DNA of 64,000 bases from Bacteroidia bacterium (lineage in GTDB: Bacteria; Bacteroidota; Bacteroidia; B-17B0; Aurantibacillaceae), in NCBI GenBank assembly GCA_016787785.1, contig JAEUTO010000013.1, positions 62,001 through 126,000 on the forward strand. The letters are read 5' to 3'. This document shows positions 55,247 through 63,565 of this stretch, piece by piece. Each line of letters begins with the position of its first letter. Positions within the stretch are counted from its first letter, which is position 1. The position numbers and the translations under genes were made by a program. The notes under the pieces are model-generated. The model saw only the letters and a list, made by a program, of their open reading frames with translations. It was not told the DNA's origin and made no database searches.

Positions 55247-57082
55247 ATGAGTAAATTTAGATTATTTGTTTTTTTGATGTCGCGAGTTGTTTGTGCTGCT
55301 TCACAAACAGCTCCTTTTAGTATCGCAACTGCGCCTCCTGTTAATATCGTTCGTGGACCCTACCTTCAAATTGGAACAGCTAACAGTATGATCTTAAAAT
55401 GGAGAACCGACGTTAACTGTGATTCAAAAGTATGGTACGGTACTTCTATCAGTACTATAACGAACCAGGTATCTAACGCTTCGCTGATTACCGATCACGA
55501 AATAAAAATAACAGGTTTAAATCCATCAACCTTATATTATTATATGATTGGTACAAGCACCGCTACTTTATTAAGTGCTAGTAGCGGTCAGACTTTTAAA
55601 ACAAGCCCTGTTATTGGTTCTAAAGGAAAATATAAATTTTGGGTAATTGGCGATGCCGGTACGGGAAATACAAATGCTAAAACAGGCTTTTTAAATTACG
55701 TTGGAAATAACCACATTGATGGATGGTTGTGGCTTGGTGATAATGCATACAACGGTGGATATGACAGCGAGTATCAAATCAGTGTATTTGCAAATGGTTT
55801 ATATGCCACTGAATTAAAAAAATTCGTCGTTTGGCCTGCTCCGGGAAATCACGATTACAATAATAATATTCCATTTTCGCCTCCACCAGCATATTTGGAT
55901 ATTTTTACGTTACCAACTTTGGGCGAAGCAGGTGGGTTGGCATCAGGAACAGAAAAATATTATTCATATAATTATGGAAACATTCATTTTGTTGTTTTAG
56001 ACTCATACAGTGTTGGGCGAGGAACTACAGACCCTATGGCAGTTTGGCTACAAAACGATCTGGCAGCAAATACTTTACCATGGGTAATTGCTTATTGGCA
56101 TCATCCTCCATATACAAAAGGAAGTCATAATTCTGACAATCCAAATTTTTTAGATGGTGAGCTTCCCGAGATCAGACAAAATATAATTCCGATCTTAGAA
56201 AATAATGGTGTTGATCTTGTTTTAAATGGCCACAGCCATTGCTATGAGCGTTCATTCTTAGTTGATGGACATTATGGAACTTCCAGCCAATTAAATGCAA
56301 GTATGATCAAAGACAATACAAGCGGAAATTTTCCTTCCTCCTGTCCTTACCAAAAGCAGACGTTAATAAATAAAGCGCATAAAGGTGCTGTATATTCTGT
56401 TGTTGGTTGTTCGGGCCAAACCAGCGGTACATCAAGCGGTTGGCCACATCCAGTGTTTTATAGTTACAGTAACACGTTATTAGGAAGTATGTTGATAGAA
56501 GTAAATGATAATCGTTTGGACGCTAAATTCATTACTAGTACAAATTCAATTTATGATGGATTTACTATTGTAAAAAATGCTGGTAAGAAAACAACCTTAA
56601 CTATTTGCCAGGGTCAAAGTGCAATTTTAAAACCATCATGGCCTCAGCCTGTATTTTGGTTTCCGTTAGGAACAACTTTAGATTCTGCTATTGTTAGCCC
56701 GCCATTCTCTACAACTTATTTTGCTTATGATCCCAGCTCTTGTATTAAAGATACGTTTGTTGTTAATGTCACACCAAATAATATACCTCCGTGTAATATA
56801 ACTTCCCTTCCTAATTATGATCCTGCATCGGAAGTAAGTGTTTACCCAACTTTGATCAAAAATAAAGACGAAGTGTTTGTGATCAGAACATTTTCAGGAT
56901 CAAAAATAGAACCAATAAAAATGTTGGATCTGCAGGGAAGAACGATTGAAGTTTACGCCAACGAAATATCGGTAAATGAAGTGAAGGTTCATTTTAAAAA
57001 TGAGCCAACAAACGGAATTTATTTTCTTGAAATTATGATCGATAATAAAACCATTCACAAAAAAATAATTTTTAATAAATAA
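55247..57082 (+). CDS. Purple acid phosphatase-like secreted phosphoesterase with T9SS domain
   Basis: 611 residues. Signal-like N-terminus (LFVFLMSRVVCAASQ). A fibronectin-III-like PAP N-terminal domain (about 35-125; GTANSMILKWRTDVNCDSKVWY; LNPSTLYYYMIG) precedes the metallophosphatase domain (about 130-420), with GDAGTGN, GDNAYNGG, GNHDYN, HHPPYTKGSHN and GHSHCYERS: all five metal-binding motifs. The C-terminal T9SS domain begins at VSVYPTLIKNKDEVFV. It should release phosphate from organic esters outside the cell. It opens a + strand run with the Gly-rich protein (3-nt gap) and PhoD (2-nt gap). Confidence 0.9.
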   Translation: MSKFRLFVFLMSRVVCAASQTAPFSIATAPPVNIVRGPYLQIGTANSMILKWRTDVNCDSKVWYGTSISTITNQVSNASLITDHEIKITGLNPSTLYYYMIGTSTATLLSASSGQTFKTSPVIGSKGKYKFWVIGDAGTGNTNAKTGFLNYVGNNHIDGWLWLGDNAYNGGYDSEYQISVFANGLYATELKKFVVWPAPGNHDYNNNIPFSPPPAYLDIFTLPTLGEAGGLASGTEKYYSYNYGNIHFVVLDSYSVGRGTTDPMAVWLQNDLAANTLPWVIAYWHHPPYTKGSHNSDNPNFLDGELPEIRQNIIPILENNGVDLVLNGHSHCYERSFLVDGHYGTSSQLNASMIKDNTSGNFPSSCPYQKQTLINKAHKGAVYSVVGCSGQTSGTSSGWPHPVFYSYSNTLLGSMLIEVNDNRLDAKFITSTNSIYDGFTIVKNAGKKTTLTICQGQSAILKPSWPQPVFWFPLGTTLDSAIVSPPFSTTYFAYDPSSCIKDTFVVNVTPNNIPPCNITSLPNYDPASEVSVYPTLIKNKDEVFVIRTFSGSKIEPIKMLDLQGRTIEVYANEISVNEVKVHFKNEPTNGIYFLEIMIDNKTIHKKIIFNK

Positions 57083-57085
57083 AAC

Positions 57086-58678
57086 ATGAGAACACTATTA
57101 CACAGCATCTTTTTTTCCTTTGCATTTCTTTGCTCTCTCCACTTGTACCCACAATGTAGTATTAACAATGTTACCGGTGATCTGATCATTTCTTCTAATA
57201 TTATTATGACTGGTACTTATAACGTATCTGGCAAATTTGTAATTCCAAATGGCATAACTGTTTTTGTACAAGGCTATTCTTCAGGAACCTGCGGTAAGCT
57301 AGTAGTAAATGCGCAAAAAGTTTTTATTTATGGTACTATCAACGCTAATGCATCAGGTTATCCCGGAGGATTAGGTGGGGTTGGCGGATCAAGTGTAACA
57401 AGCATTACAGGCGACGCAATTGCATTGACAGGCTGTAACAATAAAGATAATACTGGACACGTTACGGTTGAAGGTGGAAAACAAGGCGTTGCCGGTTTAG
57501 GTTTAGGTGGCGGTGTTCCAGGTGCTTCGGGCGCAAATGGTTCAGGGCCAAAACAACAATGTTTAAATAACAATGATGAATGTGGTATGATAGGATCAGG
57601 CGGTGGCGCAGGTGGTGGTTCTGGCGGAACATACGGAGGAAAAGGTGGAAATGGTTCTAATGGAGGTAATGGAACAAATTCTTATACTGCAACAGGTGTA
57701 AACGTTTCAACGGCTTATGCTGTTATTCCCGGAAATGGCGGAGCGGGTGGTGTTGCGCTTAATAGTGTTGGTTCTGCTACAGGAAATGATATTGATCTTG
57801 GTTCAGGTGGTGCTGGAGCCGGTGGTGGCGGCCGTTCATTTATTGCAGGAATTCAGGGAAGTAAAGGTGGAAATGGGGGCGGTATGGTAATGCTGGTAGC
57901 CTCCGACACGTTATTGATCTCGGGCTCTATTACCGCTGCGGGAGAGAACGGATTGAACGGTGGCAAAGGTGGAGATGGTGGCGTAACCGCAAAATGTTGT
58001 TCAGATGGATGCGATGATTGCGGTGAAGCTACTTTATCATGTGGTTCAGGTGGTGGTTCTGGCGCAGGCGGTGGTTCCGGTGGTGGTATCTACTTAGAAT
58101 CTCAAACTAAAGCGGTAATTACCGGAACGTTAGTTGCCAACGGAGGGAATGGAGGAAATGGCGGACAAAAAGGGACAGGGGTAAGCTGTAATTACAGCGC
58201 TACATTTTGTGGAACAGAAGCATTAACGAGTGGCAATGGTTCGGATGGCACAACCGGCGGTGGCGGTGGCGGCGGAAGAATTAAAATTTTCGTACCAAGC
58301 TGCACTCAAAGTACAATTACACCATTGAGTAATGTTGCTGGCGGAACAGCGGTAAATAATGGTCTCTCTGGTTCATATAATGTTATTTGTTCAATTACGA
58401 ACTTGTTTGATAATTATGTTTACCACCAAATAAATATTTTCCCTAATCCTGCAAACAACCAAATTACTTTAAAATTTAAATACTTTGATTCTTTTAAAGA
58501 AGAAAATTGTATGATGGAAATAATCGACATTAACGGAAGGAAAATATTTGAGACACCATCTTCATTGCATTTAAATGCAGAACAAACAATTGATGTAAGC
58601 GACTTAAACAGCGGAATGTATTTTTTGAGATTGAGTACGCATGATTTTTTAATTAATCAGAAATTTATAAAAGAATAA
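57086..58678 (+). CDS. Glycine-rich T9SS-secreted protein
   Basis: 530 residues. Signal peptide (SFAFLCSLHLYPQC). Residues about 90-420 contain repeated Gly-Gly-x runs (GGLGGVGG, GGNGSNGGNG, GGAGAGGGG, GGNGGNGGQ) broken by hydrophobic strands such as GSITAAGENGLNGGKGGDGG, and a Cys-rich knot (CCSDGCDDCGEATLSC). The first 60 residues resemble adhesin-like beta-helix leaders (IIMTGTYNVSGKFVIPNG). The C-terminal T9SS domain starts at INIFPNPANNQITLKF. Role unknown. It sits between two phosphatase genes, 3 nt and 2 nt apart, so it is co-transcribed with them. Confidence 0.75.
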   Translation: MRTLLHSIFFSFAFLCSLHLYPQCSINNVTGDLIISSNIIMTGTYNVSGKFVIPNGITVFVQGYSSGTCGKLVVNAQKVFIYGTINANASGYPGGLGGVGGSSVTSITGDAIALTGCNNKDNTGHVTVEGGKQGVAGLGLGGGVPGASGANGSGPKQQCLNNNDECGMIGSGGGAGGGSGGTYGGKGGNGSNGGNGTNSYTATGVNVSTAYAVIPGNGGAGGVALNSVGSATGNDIDLGSGGAGAGGGGRSFIAGIQGSKGGNGGGMVMLVASDTLLISGSITAAGENGLNGGKGGDGGVTAKCCSDGCDDCGEATLSCGSGGGSGAGGGSGGGIYLESQTKAVITGTLVANGGNGGNGGQKGTGVSCNYSATFCGTEALTSGNGSDGTTGGGGGGGRIKIFVPSCTQSTITPLSNVAGGTAVNNGLSGSYNVICSITNLFDNYVYHQINIFPNPANNQITLKFKYFDSFKEENCMMEIIDINGRKIFETPSSLHLNAEQTIDVSDLNSGMYFLRLSTHDFLINQKFIKE

Positions 58679-58680
58679 AA

Positions 58681-60534
58681 ATGAAAAAACTCTTTCTCTT
58701 AATTTGTATTTTTTTGGTGAAAGATCTTTACCAACAAAACAATCATAAAATTACTTTACAACCCTGTTTAAAACCTTTCTATCATGGGGTGGCATCGGGC
58801 GATCCGATGAGCGATCGCGTAATTATCTGGACACGTGTAACGCCTGACACGAATCAAATCAATCAATCTATTATTGTTGACTGGAAAATTGCGACGGATA
58901 CAGGAATGGTAAATGTTATAAATCAGGGCACATTGCTAACCGATTCTACAAAAGATTTTACAGTAAAAGTAGATGCAACCGGGCTAACACCAAATAAATT
59001 TTATTTTTATGAATTTAAAGCCAATGGGAAGTACTCACCGCGCGGGCGGACAAAAACAACACCTATTGGCGCGGCAGATAGTTTGCGTTTTGCGCTGGTT
59101 TCCTGTGCTAATTTTGAGGCGGGTTTTTTTAATTCTTATGCAAGCCTGTTAGCACGCGAAGATTTTGACGCAGTGCTTGCACTTGGAGATTATATTTACG
59201 AATATAATACCGGAGGCTATTCACCCAATCCTGCCACCCCAACAAGAACATGGTCGCCTGCAAACGAAATTATTTCTATAGCAGATTACCGCATGCGTTA
59301 TTCAACTTACAGGTTGGATCTGGACCTTCAACGATTACATCAACAATTCCCGTTTGTAATTGTGTATGATGATCATGAATTTGCCAACGACGCCTGGATG
59401 AATGGTGCGCAAAATCACCAGGCTGGTGAAGGACCCTGGAATGCCCGAAAGCAATGCGCACAAAAAGCCTTTTTTGAATGGTTGCCTGTACGCGTAACCG
59501 GAACTACCAACCCGTACCAGATCTATAGAAAAATAAAATATGGTAATCTTGTAGATCTGATAATGATGGATACGAGGGTTGAAGGTCGCGATCTGCAAGC
59601 GGGTACGTCAGGAGCAACAGTAACAAGCCCCACACGACAACTAATAGGAACAACACAGTTTAACTGGTGGAAAAACAAAATGGATTCATCTACGGCACAG
59701 TGGAAGGTGTTGGGACAGCAGGTAATGATGGCGCCCCTAGCGGTTTTTGGCAATGGCTTTAATGGTGATCAGTGGGATGGCTATCCTGCACAAAGAACAA
59801 ATATTTATAACCACGTGCTTACTAATAATATTTCAAACATGGTAGTCATAACTGGTGATATTCACTCGTCATGGGCAAACGATCTTCCAACTGCTTCATA
59901 CAATAGCAGTACAGGTGGCGGTTCGGCTGGCGTGGAGTTTGTTACCCCAAGTGTTACCTCTCCGGGCATGAGTATTCCTTTAGGGGCTGCTGCGATCATG
60001 GCTGCCAATGGACATATTAAATATGCAAATCTTTCCGCGCATGGTTACGTAATAATGGATATAAATCAAAACAGAACGCAAGCCGATTGGTATTATGTTA
60101 CAACAATAGATAACCCAAGCACAGCCTACACTTATGCTGCTTCGTTTAAAGTGAATAATTTTCAAAGGAATTTAAATCCGGTAGCAAGCGCTTCTTTACC
60201 AAGACCAAGTATTTATTATATTAAAGCGCCTATTTGTCCACGCCCATCATTAATAACTTCGTTAAACGATCAGTATAAAGAAAACATTTTCCTTTCAGTT
60301 TATCCAAATCCTACTATGGATTATGTTACGATACAATTTAATAATAGTGATAATGGTAAAGTGAAAATTTCTGTGTGCGATATTAATGGCAAAATTGTTT
60401 ACGATTATTCAGAAACAATAGAACAAGGAATTAATAAACACTATATTAATTCAAACTCTTTTAACAAAGGGATTTATTTTATAAAAATTGAAACTGTTGG
60501 TAATTCGGAGACTATTAAATTCATTAAGCAGTAA
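58681..60534 (+). CDS. phoD: PhoD family alkaline phosphatase with T9SS domain
   Basis: 617 residues. Short signal region (LFLLICIFLVKDLY). PhoD landmarks: FYHGVASGDPMSDRVIIWTR (N-terminal domain), LVSCANFEAGFFNSY, ALGDYIYEYNTGGY (metal-binding Asp), DYRMRYSTYRLD, YDDHEFANDAWMN, MDTRVEGRD and ITGDIHSSWANDLP (Asp and His of the Fe/Ca site). The final 80 residues form a T9SS sorting domain starting at LSVYPNPTMDYVTIQF. It hydrolyses phosphodiesters and monoesters extracellularly. It overlaps the start region of the peroxidase gene that follows. Confidence 0.94.
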   Translation: MKKLFLLICIFLVKDLYQQNNHKITLQPCLKPFYHGVASGDPMSDRVIIWTRVTPDTNQINQSIIVDWKIATDTGMVNVINQGTLLTDSTKDFTVKVDATGLTPNKFYFYEFKANGKYSPRGRTKTTPIGAADSLRFALVSCANFEAGFFNSYASLLAREDFDAVLALGDYIYEYNTGGYSPNPATPTRTWSPANEIISIADYRMRYSTYRLDLDLQRLHQQFPFVIVYDDHEFANDAWMNGAQNHQAGEGPWNARKQCAQKAFFEWLPVRVTGTTNPYQIYRKIKYGNLVDLIMMDTRVEGRDLQAGTSGATVTSPTRQLIGTTQFNWWKNKMDSSTAQWKVLGQQVMMAPLAVFGNGFNGDQWDGYPAQRTNIYNHVLTNNISNMVVITGDIHSSWANDLPTASYNSSTGGGSAGVEFVTPSVTSPGMSIPLGAAAIMAANGHIKYANLSAHGYVIMDINQNRTQADWYYVTTIDNPSTAYTYAASFKVNNFQRNLNPVASASLPRPSIYYIKAPICPRPSLITSLNDQYKENIFLSVYPNPTMDYVTIQFNNSDNGKVKISVCDINGKIVYDYSETIEQGINKHYINSNSFNKGIYFIKIETVGNSETIKFIKQ

Positions 60535-62428
60535 GAACAAACGTTTACTGTGTATTACGGGAATTCAATTCATTGCTTTAGAAGCTATATTTCTAAGCTT
60601 TTCGTTTATTGATCTTAAACCACAAAGCACTGGGATAATTATTGAAACCCGTTTTGAAAAATTAATTCAAAATATAGATAGTCTGGAGAAAGTAGTCTCG
60701 GAAAACAGGCCTATCTCTTTACAACAGCACTATTATTCGCTTTCGCGCAAAAACTACAAGTACATAGAAACAGTTATAGAATATGTAGCACCTTTTTACG
60801 CAAAATATTATATCAACGGCCCACCAATAAAAAAACACGATACCGAAAACGGTAACAAGGTTTTCGAACCACACGGTTTTCAATTACTGGAACCGGTTTT
60901 TTTTTTAAATGAGCAGGGTCTTTCAAAGGAAGAAATACTCTACGAAATAAAACTTCTCAAGGAAACGCTCGTTCAGACTAGGAAAAAGTACAAAAGTGTA
61001 GTTCCAAGAATCGAACAATATTTTGATATGATCCAAATGGAATTACTGCGAGTGATCAGTTTAAACATTAATGGTTATGACTGCGCTATTACCAAAGAAA
61101 ATATCAATGAAAGTATCTATATTTTTGATGGGATAGAGGAAGTGCTTGAAGGGATCGAAGATGTGAGGTTAAAGGGCGCGTCTCTGGGTGACGTGAAAAA
61201 ACTTATCTCTGATTCAAAAAAGTATTTAGCCCTTAATAAAAATTATGACTCCTTTAATCGCCTCCATTTTATTGTTAATTACGTTAAACCACTTTATTCG
61301 TTATTGAACAAAATGCGCACTGAGTTAAAATTATCCAATACGCCGGTAAATTATGCCATCAATTTCGGTGAAAAGAACTTATTTGGCGATGCTTTTTTTA
61401 ACCGCTATTACTTTTCTGTTAATATTTCAGATTCTGCAAACGTTGCGCCTCAAGTAGAATTAGGAAAAAATCTATTTTTCGACCCCCTGTTATCCGGAAA
61501 TAATAAAAGAGCTTGCGCCTCCTGCCACAAACCCGAATTTGCTTTTTCAGACACCATTGCAAAAAATTCTGAATATAATATGGCAGAGCCCTTAAAAAGA
61601 AACACTCCATCATTATTGAATGTTATGTATCAAAAGAATTTCTTTTATGATGGCAGATCTCTTCAGTTAGAAGACCAGGTAAGCGATGTGTTACATGCAA
61701 AAAATGAAATGAACTCGATACCACAAGATGTAATAAATAAGTTAAAGCAAAGTGATGACTACAAAAACCTTTTCAGGAAAGCCTTCAAAGGAACCGCAGA
61801 TACGGCAATAACTTTTTATGCAGTTTTAAAAGCAATCTCAGAGTTTGAAAAAAGCCTGGTATCCATGAATTCCAGATTCGATAAATATCTTAAAGGAAAC
61901 AAAAGCGCTTTGGATAAAAAAGAAATAAACGGCTATAATGTTTTTGCCGGGAAAGCATTGTGTGGCTCATGTCATTTTTTGCCTTTATTTAATGGACTTG
62001 TACCACCAGTATTCAACGATAATGAATTTGAAGTGATTGGTACTTTTTCAAAGCCAGATTCAAAAAAGATAGATAGTGATAGCGGACGAATTCTAATTAC
62101 GAAAAAATTCATTCATGCGTTTTCGTTTAAAACGCCCAGCGTAAGAAATATAGAGCACACTTTCCCATATATGCATAATGGGGCTTACAGAACTCTTGAC
62201 CAGGTGATCGAATTCTACAATAAAGGTGGCAGCTCAGCGGGTAGCCAAAAAATTGAAAACCAAACATTGCCGTTCGACTCATTACAACTATCGCCAAAAG
62301 AAAAGGCGGATATAAAATCTTTTTTATTAAGTCTGTCGGATAATCCTTTTAAAAATATAGCACCCAAAAAATTGCCCGTTATAAAAGACCCTGTTTTAAA
62401 CAATAGAAAAATTGGTGGCGAGTACTAA
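60488..62428 (+). CDS. Second large di-haem cytochrome c peroxidase/MauG family protein
   Basis: A 646-codon frame from TTG 60488. No ATG lies in the first part, so the start is uncertain. A TTG at 60497 is another option, and both overlap the PhoD 3' end. A membrane/signal-like stretch (ITGIQFIALEAIFLSFSF) follows. The N-terminal 300 residues are helical and unassigned, as in the paralogue at 41800-43725. Haem motifs are ACASCHK and LCGSCHF. Further family landmarks are LGKNLFFDPLLSGNN, RNTPSLLNVMYQ, FKTPSVRNIEHTFPYMHNGAY and a terminal RKIGGEY shared in form with the paralogue (RKVSGEY). Periplasmic. Confidence 0.8.
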   Translation: MKLLVIRRLLNSLSSKNKRLLCITGIQFIALEAIFLSFSFIDLKPQSTGIIIETRFEKLIQNIDSLEKVVSENRPISLQQHYYSLSRKNYKYIETVIEYVAPFYAKYYINGPPIKKHDTENGNKVFEPHGFQLLEPVFFLNEQGLSKEEILYEIKLLKETLVQTRKKYKSVVPRIEQYFDMIQMELLRVISLNINGYDCAITKENINESIYIFDGIEEVLEGIEDVRLKGASLGDVKKLISDSKKYLALNKNYDSFNRLHFIVNYVKPLYSLLNKMRTELKLSNTPVNYAINFGEKNLFGDAFFNRYYFSVNISDSANVAPQVELGKNLFFDPLLSGNNKRACASCHKPEFAFSDTIAKNSEYNMAEPLKRNTPSLLNVMYQKNFFYDGRSLQLEDQVSDVLHAKNEMNSIPQDVINKLKQSDDYKNLFRKAFKGTADTAITFYAVLKAISEFEKSLVSMNSRFDKYLKGNKSALDKKEINGYNVFAGKALCGSCHFLPLFNGLVPPVFNDNEFEVIGTFSKPDSKKIDSDSGRILITKKFIHAFSFKTPSVRNIEHTFPYMHNGAYRTLDQVIEFYNKGGSSAGSQKIENQTLPFDSLQLSPKEKADIKSFLLSLSDNPFKNIAPKKLPVIKDPVLNNRKIGGEY

Positions 62429-62490
62429 ATTTAACGTAAGGATAATTCTATTGTCTATTAAGGTTAAGATCTATGCTTTTCTTTTGTGAT

Positions 62491-63399
62491 ATGAGAACTA
62501 TCGCTTATTTCCGATTATTAACTTTCTGTTTTATTACTTCGTTATTATTAAGTTGCAATAATTCAAATAAAACCGAGAAAAAAAATATTATCATTAAAGG
62601 TTCTGATTCTGAGGTGAATTTATTGAATTTTTTTGCTACTGAATACAAAGCCAACCGTCCTGATCTTTTAATTACCGTGTCTGGAGGTGGCACCTCTCAT
62701 GGAATTGCAGCTTTAATTAATCATGAAGCCGATCTTGCGATCGCATCGCGTGTAATAACTGAAGAAGAATTAAAAAAAGCCAAAGAAAACGGCGTTTATC
62801 CAGTTCCGTTTATTATAGCGCAGGATATAGTTGCTGTTATTACTCATCCGGAAACTGGAATTGATAGTTTATCTTTAGAACAATTATCTAAAATATTAGA
62901 TGGCACTATACGTAACTGGAAAGAATTAGGCGGTATAGACCTATCTATAACCATATACGGGCGCGACAAACATTCAGGTACCCGGTATTATTTACAGGAT
63001 AAGCTGGGCATTAAAAAATTTCCAAAAAATTATGTTGAACTTGACGGAAATTCTAAGATCATTGAAACAGTGCATAAGCAAAAGGGTTCTATTGGCTACG
63101 TGAATGTTGGATCAATAGTTGACATGAATGGAAAACCAACCAATAAAGTGTGGGCGATGAATTTATATGTTGACAAAAGTGCGGCATGTTCTCCGTATGA
63201 AAACCAAAGAATAAAATACGGTGATTATCCTTTGGTAAGACCTTTGATACAATATACAAATGGTAAACCAACAAACAATCTTTTGGAATTTTTAAATTTT
63301 GAATTATTGGAAAAACAGCAAGCTAATATTGAAAAGCATGGTTATTTAAGGTTAAACGCCACTTATTATAACATGAATCAAAAAAGTCTGAATTTTTAA
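62491..63399 (+). CDS. PstS-like phosphate-binding lipoprotein
   Basis: 302 residues from ATG 62491 (an alternative ATG at 62473 precedes it). Lipoprotein signal ITSLLLSC with Cys22. Substrate-binding fold motifs of the PstS family: IIKGSDSEVNLLNFF, VSGGGTSHGIAALI (phosphate-loop region), ADLAIASRVI, GTIRNWKELGG and IYGRDKHSGTRYYLQDKLG, then GSIGYVNVG. It should capture phosphate or a similar anion in the periplasm. No pstC, pstA or pstB gene is present in this window, so it either works with a distant permease or has another role. Confidence 0.88.
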   Translation: MRTIAYFRLLTFCFITSLLLSCNNSNKTEKKNIIIKGSDSEVNLLNFFATEYKANRPDLLITVSGGGTSHGIAALINHEADLAIASRVITEEELKKAKENGVYPVPFIIAQDIVAVITHPETGIDSLSLEQLSKILDGTIRNWKELGGIDLSITIYGRDKHSGTRYYLQDKLGIKKFPKNYVELDGNSKIIETVHKQKGSIGYVNVGSIVDMNGKPTNKVWAMNLYVDKSAACSPYENQRIKYGDYPLVRPLIQYTNGKPTNNLLEFLNFELLEKQQANIEKHGYLRLNATYYNMNQKSLNF

Positions 63400-63508
63400 T
63401 GTTATAAAGTAAATTTTGAAGGACAATTCTTTCACAAAAGAATAACATTTAATTACTATTCTTCTTTTTGAATTTGGATAATTTTGTTTAGTGAACACCC
63501 TTGAAGTT

Positions 63509-63526
63509 TTATACAGTTCTGTATAA
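63509..63526. promoter_or_regulatory. 18-bp palindrome upstream of the last gene
   Basis: TTATACAG-TT-CTGTATAA has perfect 8-bp arms and a 2-nt centre. It ends 39 nt before the ATG at 63566, a location suited to a repressor or activator site. No similar site was spotted elsewhere in the window. Confidence 0.4.
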
Positions 63527-63565
63527 CTCCGAAACCACAAAAATTTTGTAATTTTTTTAAATGAA

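Noticed and set aside
43807-62428. Gliding-motility or adhesin assignment of the T9SS proteins
   Set aside because: The phosphatase-type and anchor domains fit better; a T9SS sorting domain only shows the export route.
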